In this document: one piece after another, positions 22,132 to 33,831 of the stretch
How positions within the stretch are numbered: the first letter of the stretch is position 1
Layout: each line of letters starts with the position of its first letter
From: Isoetes taiwanensis
Taxonomy: Eukaryota > Streptophyta > Lycopodiopsida > Isoetales > Isoetaceae
DNA: 64,000 nt
Assembly: GCA_021234155.1 (NCBI GenBank)
Contig: JAJEKV010000005.1
Location: 29,133,617 to 29,197,616, forward strand
Direction: 5' to 3'
The notes under the pieces: generated by a model
What the model was told of the DNA's origin: nothing
The model's input: only the letters and a program-made list of their open reading frames with translations
The model's database searches: none
Made by a program: the position numbers and the translations under genes

Positions 22132-22220
22132 AGGGTCTTTACCTAGGGGCATGGTGTTATTATTTTTAGGGGGTTCTGGTGAGACCGCCTAGGCTTGGAG
22201 GTTCGAATCCTCCGAGCCCT
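22132..22220 (+). repeat. tRNA-like sequence with a perfect T-arm
   Basis: GGAGGTTCGAATCCTCC (22197-22213) forms a perfect 5-bp T-arm with the canonical TTCGAAT loop and B box. AGGGTCT near 22132 could pair imperfectly with the following GAGCCCT, giving an 89-nt Leu/Ser-like length. I could not fit a convincing D-arm or anticodon stem, so a degenerate tRNA or SINE head is more likely than a working tRNA gene. Confidence 0.35.
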
Positions 22221-22440
22221 GTCTTATTCTTTATGTTATACAGGGTTCGAGACGTCAGGGGATTGCTGCCACCGTGGGTTCAGGGCTTCAAAGACATCCA
22301 TGGAAAATTCGGCCTGCTTGGAGAGCTCCGACTGTGTTGCAAGGGGGCTGCTTGATTGGGCTGCTCCGGATCCTGCGCCCTGATTACAGTGGGAGTTTGA
22401 ATGAGTATAAGAAACAGTTTATATGTCTCCATTGCTTGCA

Positions 22441-22822
22441 TCATTTTCCCCTAGGCAATATGTAGTTTTGTTCCCATTTCTCTGTTTCATCCAAGGCAGT
22501 ATCTACCACTGCCTCAGCCTCTAAATGCCTTTCCTGTGCAGACAGAACAAGAGCCAGAAATCTCCATCCCTTTATCGATGCTCCGCTGCTTAACTCAAGA
22601 TACTTCTTTGCACAGTCAAGGGCCGCATTAAGGCTTCGTTCATCTGCAGATTCCAATCCTAGATCCATGATAATTTGTGGATCATCCTTTTCCAGACGAT
22701 CTGCTTCTTGTAGTGCATGCAAAGCCTCTTCACATAGCTTCATTCTTTCAGCATCTGGTAATGCAAATTTTCGATGAAATCTCAAACAAGCTCCATATAA
22801 ATGGTATGCCCAAGACTTTAGA
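22441..22822 (-). pseudogene. Exon fragment of an NPG/TTC7-like TPR protein
   Basis: The frame reads SWAYHLYGACLRFHRKFALP, then ALHALQEADRLEKDDPQIIM, ADERSLNAALDCAKKYLELS, IKGWRFLALVLSAQERHLEA and VVDTALDETEKWEQ. This matches the central TPR region of plant NO POLLEN GERMINATION-related (NPGR) proteins, calmodulin-binding TPR proteins related to TTC7 that act with a PI4-kinase complex at the plasma membrane. An acceptor-like AAAG precedes SWAYH. After KWEQ the family sequence is lost and a stop follows. No other exons of the gene are seen nearby, so I call it a single-exon fragment. Confidence 0.6.
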
Positions 22823-24520
22823 TATCATGAACGTCAATCAAGCCCCTAAGCTGTAGACATTTCATTGTCTATCATTTCTATCTACACCATGAATTCCATT
22901 ATTCAATCTATTCCATGACAAATGCTCGGCATTGCCGGGCACATGTTTCTAGTGTGATACAGAGTTGGCATATCATGGACCTACTAAGTAAGTTGATGAC
23001 CTTGTGAATAGTCAGGATCTGGCCCTAGAAGATGCCTCGCATTCCAAGAGACATTAACTGGGCTAATAGACAATGTACGATGGCTTAATATAAACGAATG
23101 TGTCTCTGTATAAACAGTGTGGTTACTCTTGGAGGAGCTTTGCGCCTCCAGATAGTTTATATGTAGATAATCCTGGATACATGTGTTGCTCCAAACCCTG
23201 GGTGAGCCATGTGCCCTCAAGATGAATAAACCATTAGCTAGCTAATGGAGGCACTAATTCAACTATTGCAGTGCATATTTGGCATTGGTATTAGGATGGC
23301 TAATGCCCTAGTATGTTGTATGTGCCCCACATTGAAGCTGAATGGCAAAAAAAGGAGTTCTATATGGGATAAAGGCAGAAAAGAAAGGTGATGGATGGCG
23401 AGTCCAGTCACTTTCCTTTCCCCTTTATAGTTTGCCTAAGTTCATGGAACTTAGAGATAGATTTCTTGTATGATTTCTGGCATTGGGAAGTACAACTGAG
23501 GGCATTTGTCTTTAACCCCAGTGGGCTATTACAATTCTAAGTCTTAGAATCTGCAGCAGTTGCTTAGAAGGGGAAAATATCCAAGCCACCTTTAGTAAAA
23601 GGTCTTGGGGAAATGTGAAAGGAGAGTTAACTATATAAGAGTGACAGATACATGGATTTTACATGGATCTGGGAAGGAGGAATCCTGAGATCACATGGTC
23701 GTCTTGTGTATGCTAGCTCTTGGGGAGTTCAAATTCATCTGAGCTCATAGGTTGGGCGACGAGTTATTTTGTTGGTCCTTAGGCTGTGGCCATACTTCTC
23801 TGATGGTCCTGTGTGGACTTAGCTTGATCCATATTTGCACTCATCCAACTTAACATTCTTGTCAACCATCAGGATGACAACTTCAAGACATAATGACGTC
23901 GTCTAATATCATGGGGTCTCTTCTTACCTTACAGGAATAAAATATTCGAAACTTAGTTTGCCATAGTTTTTTGCTCCGCATGCAGGTATTGACTGGTCCA
24001 GCTGAGTCTCAGTTAAGCAACTAGAAAGTCATTTTCCATAACATTAGCAATACTTGAAGAACAGTGTCTAGACTTCAAAGGGTGTCCAGCTGATGATGAT
24101 GAAGACGTCAATCAGGATACAGGCATCTGTTTACTCTTTGATTTGACGGTTTGCAAATGAAGGACTAGCCTGATGTCGTAGAGGCCGGGGGTGGCCATTT
24201 TGTCCACTCAAATCAGTTTAAAACCTGAACCCAGCAATCTGGCATAATATAGTATTGTGTGTTCCCAAGAGCAGAAAAGAAGTCCCTATAATAATCTGTT
24301 GCTTGTCCCATTATAACAACTTATTGTCCCGTATAAACGAGAGGCATATAGTGTGCTAATTTCGTTTTGGGTTTGGGGAGGGTATTCTGGCAATGGTGGG
24401 GACTATGATTTCGATATCGTATCGTATAAAAAACGGTATAATTTGCCATGTGAGAGGAGCTTGAGTGTTTTATGCTATTTTTGGGTGCTTTGCAGCTCCC
24501 CTTTTTGTAGGAATTAGTCC
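22823..24520. other. Intergenic, nothing recognised
   Basis: No coding block, terminal repeat or RNA gene was recognised. Short frames at 22984-23220 and 24522-24794 carry no known motif. Confidence 0.45.
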
Positions 24521-24939
24521 TCTATGTCATAGGTTCCAATTTAGGAAGCATGTGAAGGGCGCCGGGCACGGATAGGAGCGTGCAAGGTGGTCGTGGAACA
24601 TGCCGGATTTCTGTGTTGGAAGCGGACCTGCATTGGTCATATCGATTATGCATGGAGCTCTCAGATTTGAGCATGGCAAAGAAATGAAAGACGTTAAGCA
24701 CTCTATTTCGGAGGAGTACCGCACCAGGCATGGAAAGAGGCAGAGCTATGCAGGTTTCAGCAGAGATTTTGGATTCTAATGGGCTCTGCCTCAATCGGGC
24801 TTATTGTTGCCAAAGGGGAGGGCCGGCCTTTGGTTCTACGTAAGATTTGATTCGTGGGTGTTTTCAGCTCGGGGGAGCCATGAAATTCGAACCGGGCATG
24901 AAAGTTTCGCCATTTGTGGTTGAAATTCCCTCAGTAGCT

Positions 24940-25362
24940 TTAATTCCCACAGTAGCTTATCGTTCTTTTCACGGATCGGAAGACCAACAGATTTCTTGAT
25001 GATCCCGCGGCTTGTGGTGAGACCATTGCGTTGAATTGGTCATTGTCGATGCGTAGAAGTACCTTGTTACGATTATAATAAATGCGGCGGTTATATTTAG
25101 GGTCGTTCAAGCCCACTTTCTCAAACAGCTCGCTCTTGCCATACCAAGAAGAGCCTGCGTATTTTGAATCTTCATCATTGTCAAATGCATCATACATGGC
25201 CTGTATGAAATCGCCATATCTGACGATCTCCTTGCCAAGGTCTAGTTCAGGGGGATCTAGAATGCCTTTCCATTGATTTTCGCCCTGGATCTGCCTCCAT
25301 TTTGAAGCCAGCGATCCTCCATTTTTAGCCGATGGAAGGATTCGGTGGGGTAGTGTGTTCAA
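24940..25362 (-). pseudogene. N-terminal fragment of a phospholipase A1-II-like lipase
   Basis: The 140-residue frame contains ASKWRQIQGENQWKGILDPP, ELDLGKEIVRYGDFIQAMYD, AFDNDEDSKYAGSSWYGKSE and LFEKVGLNDPKYN. This is the conserved N-terminal region of plant class-3 lipases of the PLA1-II/DAD1 type, which release fatty acids from glycerolipids. Similarity ends near a possible AAG|GTACTT splice donor. The catalytic GxSxG and the rest of the alpha/beta-hydrolase fold are not found in the next kilobase downstream on this strand. It is either a first exon whose partners were lost or a captured fragment. Confidence 0.6.
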
Positions 25363-25727
25363 GCTATGGCAGCTTTGAATAGGCAGGCCCTGTGGGACAA
25401 GGCTATACCATTGCTTTTTTTCTATTTTGCTTGTCTTTTATTTTTGCTTCAACCATGTGTTCGGTTTACACTATTGACATTGGCATCTATTTTTTCTGTC
25501 AAAATTCTGAGGGCCATTGATCTGGCACAATACCGAGAATATCCGCCAGATCAATGGTTAGAAATAAAACTTGAACATAACGCTATAAAGATAGCAAATA
25601 ACCACCTATCCTATGGACATTGAAAACGAGAGGCATAAGACGTAGCAATTTGCTTTTCATTCTTGGCTTAAGTATCAATGTGAAAGAATTATAATTCTCT
25701 ATGATTTGTGTTGTTGAGACGCATTAC

Positions 25728-28115
25728 CTACGCACAAACTCTTGGGACTTTATTATTAAGTTCAATACATGTTATTCCAAGTTGCTTACATGCATTCCTA
25801 TGGAGTATTGTTCTTTCTACTTGATTACCATCATCTTCGGAACACAAGTTCGACATGAGGACATAACCTGGTGCTTGAGAAGCATCTAACCCAATAAGCT
25901 CATGGAAACAACGTCTAGCTAGGTGCATATTTCCATGCATTCTGCAAGCACTTAACAACGTAGTCCAGCCACAAATATTTGGTTCCTTAAGAGTTTGGAG
26001 TAGATGCTTAGCTTCTTTGAAGTATCCTCCACGACCAAGAAGATCAACCACACAATTGTAGTGAAATAAATTTGGCATAATTCCATGACGTGACTGCATA
26101 GATCTAAAATACCTATACCCTTCTTCAACTAGGCCTGCATGACTGCATGCAGTAAGAATGCCAGTAAATGCTACATCATTTGGATGAATGCCAGAATCGC
26201 ACATGCCTTCAAGGCATTCCACAGCAGACCTGACATTACCTACCTGTGCATATCCAGAAATGATAGAACTCCATGAGAATAGATCTTGGTTTTCTAATCT
26301 GTGGAAGGCAATGCGTGCTTCATCCATGCTTCCATAGTTCGCATACATATCAATCAGAGTATTTCCTACAATAATTTCTAATTTGCACTCAGTTCCTAGT
26401 ATCCAGTCATGGATATACCTGCCCTGCCCTATGGCACCAATGCTGCCACATGCTTTTAAAATGCTTAAAAATGTTATTTGATTTGGCTTGGTGTTCTCAT
26501 CCTGCATCCTGCCAAAGTATTCTATGGCAAGAAGACAGTTACCATCCTGGATATACCCTGCAATCATTACGCTCCATATGACTACATTTCTATTTTCCAT
26601 TTTGTCAAACACTTTGCATGCTTCGTCCATGCTACTGCATTTGGCATACATATCAACCAGGGAACTCCCCATAAGAGTATCATGTTGGAGGCCAAATTGA
26701 ATGCTTTGCTCATGAATGCATCTTCCTTGTTCCAGACCCCCAATGTTACCACATGCTTTTAAAATGCTCAAAAAGGTTACCTTGTCTGGTCTTATGTCCT
26801 CACAATGCATTTTGTTGAAGTACTCCAACACAAGATGACTTTCTCCATGCTGAGCACATCCAGCCATAATGGCGTTCCATGACACTAAATCATGTTTTGG
26901 CAAGTTAAGAAATGTTTTACATGCCTCCTCCAGGTCTCCGCATCTGGCATACATATCAATCAATGTGCTCCCAGTAACAACATCAACATGAAGGCAAGTT
27001 GCAAACATCCGTTCGTGAATATGTCTGCCTTGTTCAATGGCTCCAATACTGCCACAAGCTTTTAGGGTATTCAAAAATGTCACTTTATCTGGCTTTATCC
27101 CCTCAAGTTGCATTTTCCCGTAGTATATTATTGCAAGTAAAGCCTTGCCATGTTGAGCGTGTGCAGAAATAATTGCATTCCATGATACAACGTCTTGAAT
27201 TGGCAACCTGATGAAGATATCATGTGCCTCCTTCAAGCTATCACATTTAGCATACATATCAACAAGAGTATTTCCTATGAAAACATCATACTGCAGCCCA
27301 CATTCAATGATTTCTTCATGAACATATCTGCCTCTTTCTATGAACTTGACCAAACCACATGCTTTTAAGATGCTTGAGAATGTAATCTTATCTGGTTTAA
27401 TACCCTCGTATCGCATGTATTCTGAACATTCCAGAGCAAGAAAACCTTTCCCATACTGGGCATATGCAGAAATAATTGAATTCCATGAAACTACGTCCCT
27501 GACTGACAATTTCGTCAGCAATATGTGTGCTTCGTCCAAATTTCCACACTTAGCATATCCTGTAATCATTGCATTTGAGCACATCATTGTTGGATTTAAT
27601 GATCTATTAAAGATATTGTGTGCCTCCTCCAGGCTCCCACATTTGGTATACATATCAATAACTGCACTGCTTAAAACCTCATCAAATTGGAAGACACTTC
27701 CAGTGATCTGACTATGAATAAACCTTCCCTGTTGAATGGTGGACGTTATGGTGCAGGTTTTTAGGATAGCGAGATAAACACATTTGTCAGCTTCTACACA
27801 TGACGAAACCATTCTATCATACAATTGAAAAGCAACTTGACCTTGACCCAACCTGGTATATGCAGAGATAATTGCAGTCCATGTGTATTCAGTGGGGTTT
27901 GCAACTTTGTTAAACGCTTGAACTGCTTCAACTAGACTTCCCCAAGAAGCATACACACGAATGAGTTGATCAGCCAAACTGGAAACAGAATCGAGTCCAG
28001 AGTAAGTCATCAAGCAATATAGTCGTTTAATACCTTCCAAGTCTTGCCGTTTAGTGCAATCTTGCAGCAAGTAACAAGCATGGCGTTTAGATAGAAAAAT
28101 GCCCTGCTGCTGCAT
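25728..28115 (-). CDS. PLS-class pentatricopeptide repeat (PPR) protein, E-type, intron-less
   Basis: One uninterrupted frame of 795 codons runs from the first in-frame ATG at 28115 (MQQQGIFLSKRHACYLLQDC). The open frame extends about 17 codons upstream without another ATG. From residue ~50 the protein is a continuous PPR array of about seven ~101-residue P-L-S triplets. Recurring landmarks are MYAKCGSLEEA, VVSWNAIISAHAQHGK, KPDK(I/V)TF and ILKACG...QGR.IH. The array ends with the E-type region (EPNICGWTTLLSACRMHGNM, then APGYVLMSNL), and IELNNKVPRVCA is the terminus. There is no DYW deaminase domain. Such proteins bind single-stranded RNA in plastids or mitochondria, and E-type members usually recruit a DYW protein in trans for C-to-U editing. 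No targeting peptide is obvious. The frame is long, clean and free of stops, so it is very likely functional. Confidence 0.9.
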   Translation of the reverse strand: MQQQGIFLSKRHACYLLQDCTKRQDLEGIKRLYCLMTYSGLDSVSSLADQLIRVYASWGSLVEAVQAFNKVANPTEYTWTAIISAYTRLGQGQVAFQLYDRMVSSCVEADKCVYLAILKTCTITSTIQQGRFIHSQITGSVFQFDEVLSSAVIDMYTKCGSLEEAHNIFNRSLNPTMMCSNAMITGYAKCGNLDEAHILLTKLSVRDVVSWNSIISAYAQYGKGFLALECSEYMRYEGIKPDKITFSSILKACGLVKFIERGRYVHEEIIECGLQYDVFIGNTLVDMYAKCDSLKEAHDIFIRLPIQDVVSWNAIISAHAQHGKALLAIIYYGKMQLEGIKPDKVTFLNTLKACGSIGAIEQGRHIHERMFATCLHVDVVTGSTLIDMYARCGDLEEACKTFLNLPKHDLVSWNAIMAGCAQHGESHLVLEYFNKMHCEDIRPDKVTFLSILKACGNIGGLEQGRCIHEQSIQFGLQHDTLMGSSLVDMYAKCSSMDEACKVFDKMENRNVVIWSVMIAGYIQDGNCLLAIEYFGRMQDENTKPNQITFLSILKACGSIGAIGQGRYIHDWILGTECKLEIIVGNTLIDMYANYGSMDEARIAFHRLENQDLFSWSSIISGYAQVGNVRSAVECLEGMCDSGIHPNDVAFTGILTACSHAGLVEEGYRYFRSMQSRHGIMPNLFHYNCVVDLLGRGGYFKEAKHLLQTLKEPNICGWTTLLSACRMHGNMHLARRCFHELIGLDASQAPGYVLMSNLCSEDDGNQVERTILHRNACKQLGITCIELNNKVPRVCA

Positions 28116-28536
28116 AATCAAAGGATCCAACAAAACATTTTTCCTGCTGCTGCTGCATCAAAGGAAACTCCAACAAAACATTCTCACCATGACCTCATAC
28201 CTTCAAATATGAACTTTAGCTTACACTTCCCCAACAATGATTCACCCCACCGTAAGATGAAATTGTCTCATGGTAGATAAGAACTTTAAATGGGATCAGA
28301 TCGTAGAGGAAGAACTAAATGATGGTGTAGAAGCTCTATTTGTAATGCTGATACCTGCTAATAAAGCATACAAATTTCGGCATGAACAGATGTTTAAATT
28401 CGATGGTGCGATGTGTGGGGTCCTGGACTCCTGGCCCCTTTTGATTCTACAATGAATTCTTGGATACGGAAAAACCACTCACATTCCGCCTTCTAAGACA
28501 ATCATGTATTGAAACGTGATTGATTTATTTAAGGGA

Positions 28537-29418
28537 AAATTTTAAAAATACCCATTTATCAAAATACCCCTGTATTTTGACATATTGTCAAAATGCCCCT
28601 TGATCTGTGGCTTTCAGACGATCCCTGCAGCGCTAGCTCTGAATCTAACAAACAATCTACCAGTAGCAACTCAAAATTTGGCGATTTTCACAAAAATCGG
28701 TTAGTATGGTGTCCACTGCTGCAATGCCAGACCTTTCTGCCCTGTGAATTTGCAGTCTATGCTTTAAAATAAGAGCAGAGTGATCCAAAACTAGACAAAG
28801 ATATGCCCAGAGCCGCAGAGCCTTCCTCCAGAGTTTTTTTGAAGATAATTGTGGCAGGCCCACAGAGCTTTCCTTCAGTGTTTTTATGCATGCGAGTTGC
28901 TTCTGGGTTGCATATATCCAGCAATCAATAGGAAGTTCAAAGCACTATTGTAGATGGATTTTGCTAGTAATTTGTACAACAAGTGGAGAGTTTGACAGCT
29001 TCCTGAGTATTGGAGCCATTGCTCAAAACCTACAACAAAAAACAAAAGAGCAACTTACTCTGCCCCAAGAAAATTACAGTGGGCTCAAGATCTTATGGGT
29101 TTTCTCAACCTGTTGCTTCTGGCCCTGCTCGAAACTGAAATATTTGCAAGCTCCATAATCGGATATCATCGTTTTCCATATCTGATTAAAAGCCCAAATT
29201 ATCAGCTCCAATTTATCACTCCGTAATGGTTTTGTTTTCGATAGTGGGTAGTGATCTCGCCCTATGCCAAAGCCATCCGTTGCCTGCTGAAACTCATTCC
29301 AGTCATTCTTCTTATCTCTGGTAGTTTCGTAGCCATATCAGGGGCATTTTGACAATATCTCAAAATATAAGGGCATTTTCACAAATAACACAAAATAGAG
29401 GGGTATTTTTGAAATTTA
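28537..29418. mobile_element. MITE-like element with ~80-bp terminal inverted repeats
   Basis: The left end reads AAATTTTAAAAATACCC, then AAAATACCCCTGTATTTTG, then ATTGTCAAAATGCCCCT. The right end (29,340-29,418) is its reverse complement with some mismatches (AGGGGCATTTTGACAATATC, then ATAGAGGGGTATTTTTGAAATTT). The interior is about 720 bp, non-coding. A TSD could not be fixed with confidence. Long TIRs with a short interior suggest a non-autonomous DNA transposon, perhaps Mutator-like. Confidence 0.65.
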
Positions 29419-29443
29419 GGAATGTGTAGGCGAAAGTAATAAT

Positions 29444-32400
29444 GATATATTTAACAAAATTTGGACTTATTCAAATCTAATAAATGTACTTCAAGGATGC
29501 CATGATAATCTTATATTATAATGTTATTGTGTAAGTGTTGGACCCAGCCCTAATTTGGGCGGCCCAGATTTGATGAAATCAATGGAAGAGATGATGCCAC
29601 GTAAGATTCTTTAAAATAACATGGTTTTTTTTTTCTAGGGTTAGCGAGGGCGGCAGTAGCACCGTCGAGCTAGGGCGGCAGTAGCACCTTCGAGCTGCTA
29701 GCTCCTCCTCCAGAACGCATCTTCTGGAACAATCTCTGGGTTATCTATTCTTTCGGTGGATACTGGAGTTCGGCTATGTCTATTTGTTGTTCTAGCCTTT
29801 ATGCTTTGTTTGGTTGCTTTGCTCCTGGAGAGATGGATGGATAGATTATATTAGAAGATTACCTATTCTTTCGGTGGATACTGGAGTTCGGCTATGTCTT
29901 AAACTTTCTAAAATCATTCTGTCGTTGCAAAGGAAAATCATAAGTCCAGTAAGCAAAGCATGTATCTATAGATGCAACATTCACGGCATTGGCGTCATGT
30001 CACAGATTTACAAGGCAAAATCAAAGTTTTGTGAATTGGTGTTGAGCTAACGTTGCCCGGCCAAACTACGCTTTCCTGTAAACTGATGAGGAATGCTCCT
30101 TTTTAGGGCCAGATCTCTATAAAGCAAAGGCCTCAGAGGTATTGGGTCTCTGTCTTTATTATGCAATATAGATCTAAAGCTAATGTTTCTTAGTTGCAGG
30201 AATTGGCCGCTTGCTATGCAGTGTTCTACTTGGTAGAAACAGTCCAGTGAGTTGCAAGAAGCATACAAACACAGGTAGTCATCTCTCTTAGTTTTGCCAA
30301 TATGAATAGATAAAGATAATTGTGGCGTTAAATCCTTTTAGGCCATTCTTGCTGGTTGACAGAGTTTGCTAATACATAAATTTAATCTTTCATGTTTCCT
30401 TCCTGCTCAAAATAGAAGAAATGCTCAGTATGATAAGATTATCCTTTTATTTCTCCATGTAGAAAATCCATATGCTTCATATTTTCAGAAAGTTGTGTGC
30501 TTCTAGAAATTCGTATTAACAAAAACATAAATTGGCCTGCCAGAAACCTGTTTATGCAGTCAAACTTTATAGATTAGAGCAGGATCTCCAAGACTCAATG
30601 CACTACTCTATTTTAGTTTGTTGTAAAAGCTGATGTGATTTGCAACCTGTATTCTTGGTCTTTTAATTTTACTGCAAGCATCATGCCTTTTTTTTGTCAG
30701 TCCAATGCATCTCTTTATCCGTTTGCAATTAGTCCATTGGATCTAAGTTCAACAAAATCTCAAATGGAGCCCAAGTTGGATACGTTATTTTGGCTATATT
30801 GTTTGTATTCCAGTAAAATATTTAAGCATATGTTAAGTTTGGAAGGCCATGAAATAGGTCAGAAGTCCATTACAGGTCATTATAACTGGTGTTTGATGGT
30901 TTTAAAATCATAGTTCATTGTAATTGGAGTTACAGGTCAATGCCACTTGGAGTTGTAGTATTTCTATAATATCGGAGCCTGGATAAATATGTTTTGTTAC
31001 AAACTGGTGGCCTTTTCATACACCCCAAATCTCATATTTCAATGGGACGTTAGATAAAACATAGACTTCCTTTCTAGGCATGTTAGAAGGTCATTAGTGG
31101 TGCCTTTAATTATTGCAGAGACATAGGACTTGAGCACATTTTGTATGATAATCTGGGTGTTTGACAAGTAAACACAAGCGAAGACATTAACAAACAGATT
31201 AAAAGAAACGAGTAGCATGATTGTAGATAAAGTAACGTCATTGTTGTCTATTTTTTTTTTCTTGATCAAGCCTCTAATCCTAGCTAATAGAAGTTAATGT
31301 GAGCTTAATTGTGTATTCAGTGTCATAGAGGCTTTTATGAGAAAAATAGGCTTTTATGCTACAATTGACATCTTTTAGCAATCATCCATCGGTTATGTTG
31401 AAATGTGGAGAGATTGCTAGATACATGCCAGAATAATGGCCTCCAAAAACATTGGACAATCATAAAAATATACCAATTGATCTCTCATATACACACAATC
31501 ATATTCAATCCATAGAGATGGTACATAGTTTCAGAGCAAGACTTAAAGGGTGAAGCCTAGAAGAGAGAGGGACGTGATTATTTGATTATTTGTTGTATAG
31601 AGAACATTAAAGATGCAGCTTGAATAAATAAACAACCCCTGTGCCCAATTGAAGAGATTATAAAGACACAATATCCCAAGCACATTAGCCGTTGTAAGAA
31701 AAAAAGGTGAAAACAAAACAAAAATCCATATTTAACCCAACAACTTTGGGCATTTCTTTGCAAATATCTCAAGACTTTGTTGATGTAAAAATTGCAAAAT
31801 CGCAGTTGGCGACTTATAATGTACACTTCACATCGATACGAGATATAGTTTGGGAATAGTAAAAATTTTAGATTAGTAGAACACTCTTTATGGCCTTGAT
31901 TAACATGGGCCCAACTTTGCGCAAGCAACGATGGGCATTTCCCGATTAGAAAATAAAGTCTGAGCAGATAAATAAAACCGCAAAAACCATCCTACAAGCA
32001 AAACCTTAAAAAGGGCAGATGGATAAAGAAAATAAGAAACACTCTCTTCTCCCTAGATACCTCCAGCTTATCGCATCTTTCACAGCAGATCTCATAAGTC
32101 TCAAGGCCTTCAAGCAATGTACCAAATGCAGAAATATGCCATGATAAGCAGATGAGATGAACACAAAACTGCTAGAGCGAAGGCCGGTTGATGCAATATA
32201 AACTATGAGTGAAATGGTAGACAATGCTTATTGCATCCTTCATAGAGGATCTCATAAGTCTCAAGGCCTTCAAGCAATGAACCAAATGCCAAAAAATGCC
32301 ATGACAAGCAAATGAGATGAACACAAAGCACTATCTAACATGAAGAAGCTAAGTTGCTTTTAAACGTTGTTAAATCTTTAGATATTTTCGTTATAATAAA

Positions 32401-33198
32401 AGGTTACAAACATTGGATTATTACTGCACACATTTCCCATTGCGGTCAAAAGATGTGCATACTTCCAACTTATGCACACAGCAATTTGGGCACCGTTACT
32501 AGTATTATATGTATTTTTAGCTCTTATTGGTTCTAATAATTTCTTAAATATGATACTTACTAAAGTTTAAAGTTGTTTTCGAAACTAATTCTTGGTTTCA
32601 TTTATTTAGAATTAAATTTTCATTTAAGATAACCCTGTATAATTAAAATACTATTTTTTTTTTTAATATTTAAAGAAAGTTTTAGGTTGAAATTAATTAA
32701 ATGATTACGTTTATGTTTAATAAATAATGAATAGTTTATTATTGATCAATTGTCAATAATAAATTATTCAATAGTTATTATCAAACCAATAACTTTATAT
32801 TATTTAATTAATTTCAACCTAAAACTTTCCTTAAAGTATGTTTAAAAGTGTAGAAGTTTGTAAATTGTGAAAATTTTATAATAGTTTTAAGTCAATCGCT
32901 CATTAAACCATCAGATTTCATTTATTTATCATGATTGCTAAATCTTGAATCTGTTAAACCACTAAAAATTGAAATTTTTATATTCTTGAAATGTCTAATT
33001 CTAAACAGATTCAAATAAAAATTAGTTTGGAAATCAAGTTTATGATTTAATAACCATTATAGTTTTAATTTAAAGATAAACTTATAAAAAATATAACAAT
33101 CAAGAAGAATCAATCATCAATACATATATTTTTATAATGGCATTCTTGAAGTGTTATCTATTAAATCTGAATAAGTCCAAATTTTGTTGAATATGTCA
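29444..33198. mobile_element. Harbinger-like MITE A, split by a 3-kb insertion
   Basis: The left end TGATATATTTAACAAAATTT (29444) and the right end AAATTTTGTTGAATATGTCA (to 33198) are inverted repeats over about 75 nt. TAA flanks both sides (29441-29443 and 33199-33201), a TWA-type 3-bp TSD as in PIF/Harbinger elements. The body at 32,503-33,198 matches the body of copy B (33,910-34,540), while the left 77 nt matches B's first 77 nt. The material between (29,521-32,502) is therefore foreign. The superfamily assignment is an inference. Confidence 0.65.
29521..32502. mobile_element. 2,982-bp insertion inside MITE A, type unknown
   Basis: The insertion is flanked by TATTATA on both sides (29514-29520 and 32503-32509), and copy B lacks it. 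It starts ATGTTATTGTGTAAGTGTTG and ends CACCGTTACTAG. No reverse transcriptase, transposase or poly(A) tail was recognised. It holds two internal direct repeats: a 41-nt block (CTATTCTTTCGGTGGATACT) at 29,741 and 29,859, and a ~104-nt block (TCTCATAAGTCTCAAGGCCT) at 32,066-32,169 and 32,226-32,329. The AT-rich repeat flank makes the exact duplication length uncertain. Confidence 0.55.
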
Positions 33199-33831
33199 TA
33201 ATATCGGGACGCTTTTCCATATATAGGAAAGTCCATTTACTGACTTATGGACTTTTCTGACGTGGAAACATGACGACGCGTGGCAATGGAGGCAGGTTGA
33301 CACGTTAGGAAAGTCCAGTAAATGGACTTTGCTATTACGTGGACAACAGATAGGTGTCCATTCTGCACCACGTGTCGCCAATCCAATGGTCGAAACAAGA
33401 AAGTAAAAAAAAAAAAAAATGTTACTAAATGAATTTCCTGGAAATGAAAGAAGGGTGAAAAATGCCACGTGGCGGCACAGGATAGGACGCGCGGGCAGAA
33501 TGGCGCCTATCTGGTGTTTACGTTCAGCCGATGGAGTCCGCGATGGGGTCCGCAATGGGTATTAGTTTGGAGCGCGTCACCAGTTGAACTAGAGAGTGGA
33601 TGGATTTCCTGTCCCTTACAATATAGAAACAGGGGAGCAAGTTTGCTCTCCGTTTTCCTATATGGTCTGATCAAGGCGCATAGGGAGGTCGCCTTGAGAT
33701 CCTAGAAGCTATTCTATACAGAATATGAAGGCGTTGGCTCGGCAAAGATCTTCGCAAGGCATTTGTGTCTCGATTTTTGGCCGTTGGAATTTTGGCTAGT
33801 TGCTCAAGCTAATATTTCTTGCTTAGCTTTA
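33199..33831. promoter_or_regulatory. Palindrome- and G-box-containing spacer between two MITEs
   Basis: This single-copy-looking block has two hairpin-capable elements, GGAAAGTCC...GGACTTTTC (33226-33257) and GGAAAGTCCAGTAAATGGAC (33308-33327). It also has two CACGTG G-box cores (33368-33373, 33466-33471), of the type bound by plant bZIP/bHLH factors. A frame at 33469-33705 has no recognised domain. It could be a promoter of an unannotated transcript or part of another element; the promoter reading is speculative. Confidence 0.3.

Noticed and set aside
22132-22220. Functional tRNA gene
   Set aside because: Only the T-arm is convincing. The D-arm and anticodon arm cannot be folded and the acceptor stem mispairs.
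26478-27711. Plus-strand ORFs of 70-123 codons within the PPR gene
   Set aside because: They are antisense shadows of the PPR array and repeat with its periodicity.
28537-29418. Confident TSD and superfamily for this MITE
   Set aside because: Flanking sequences (TTTAAGGGA / AGGAATGTG) do not give an unambiguous duplication.
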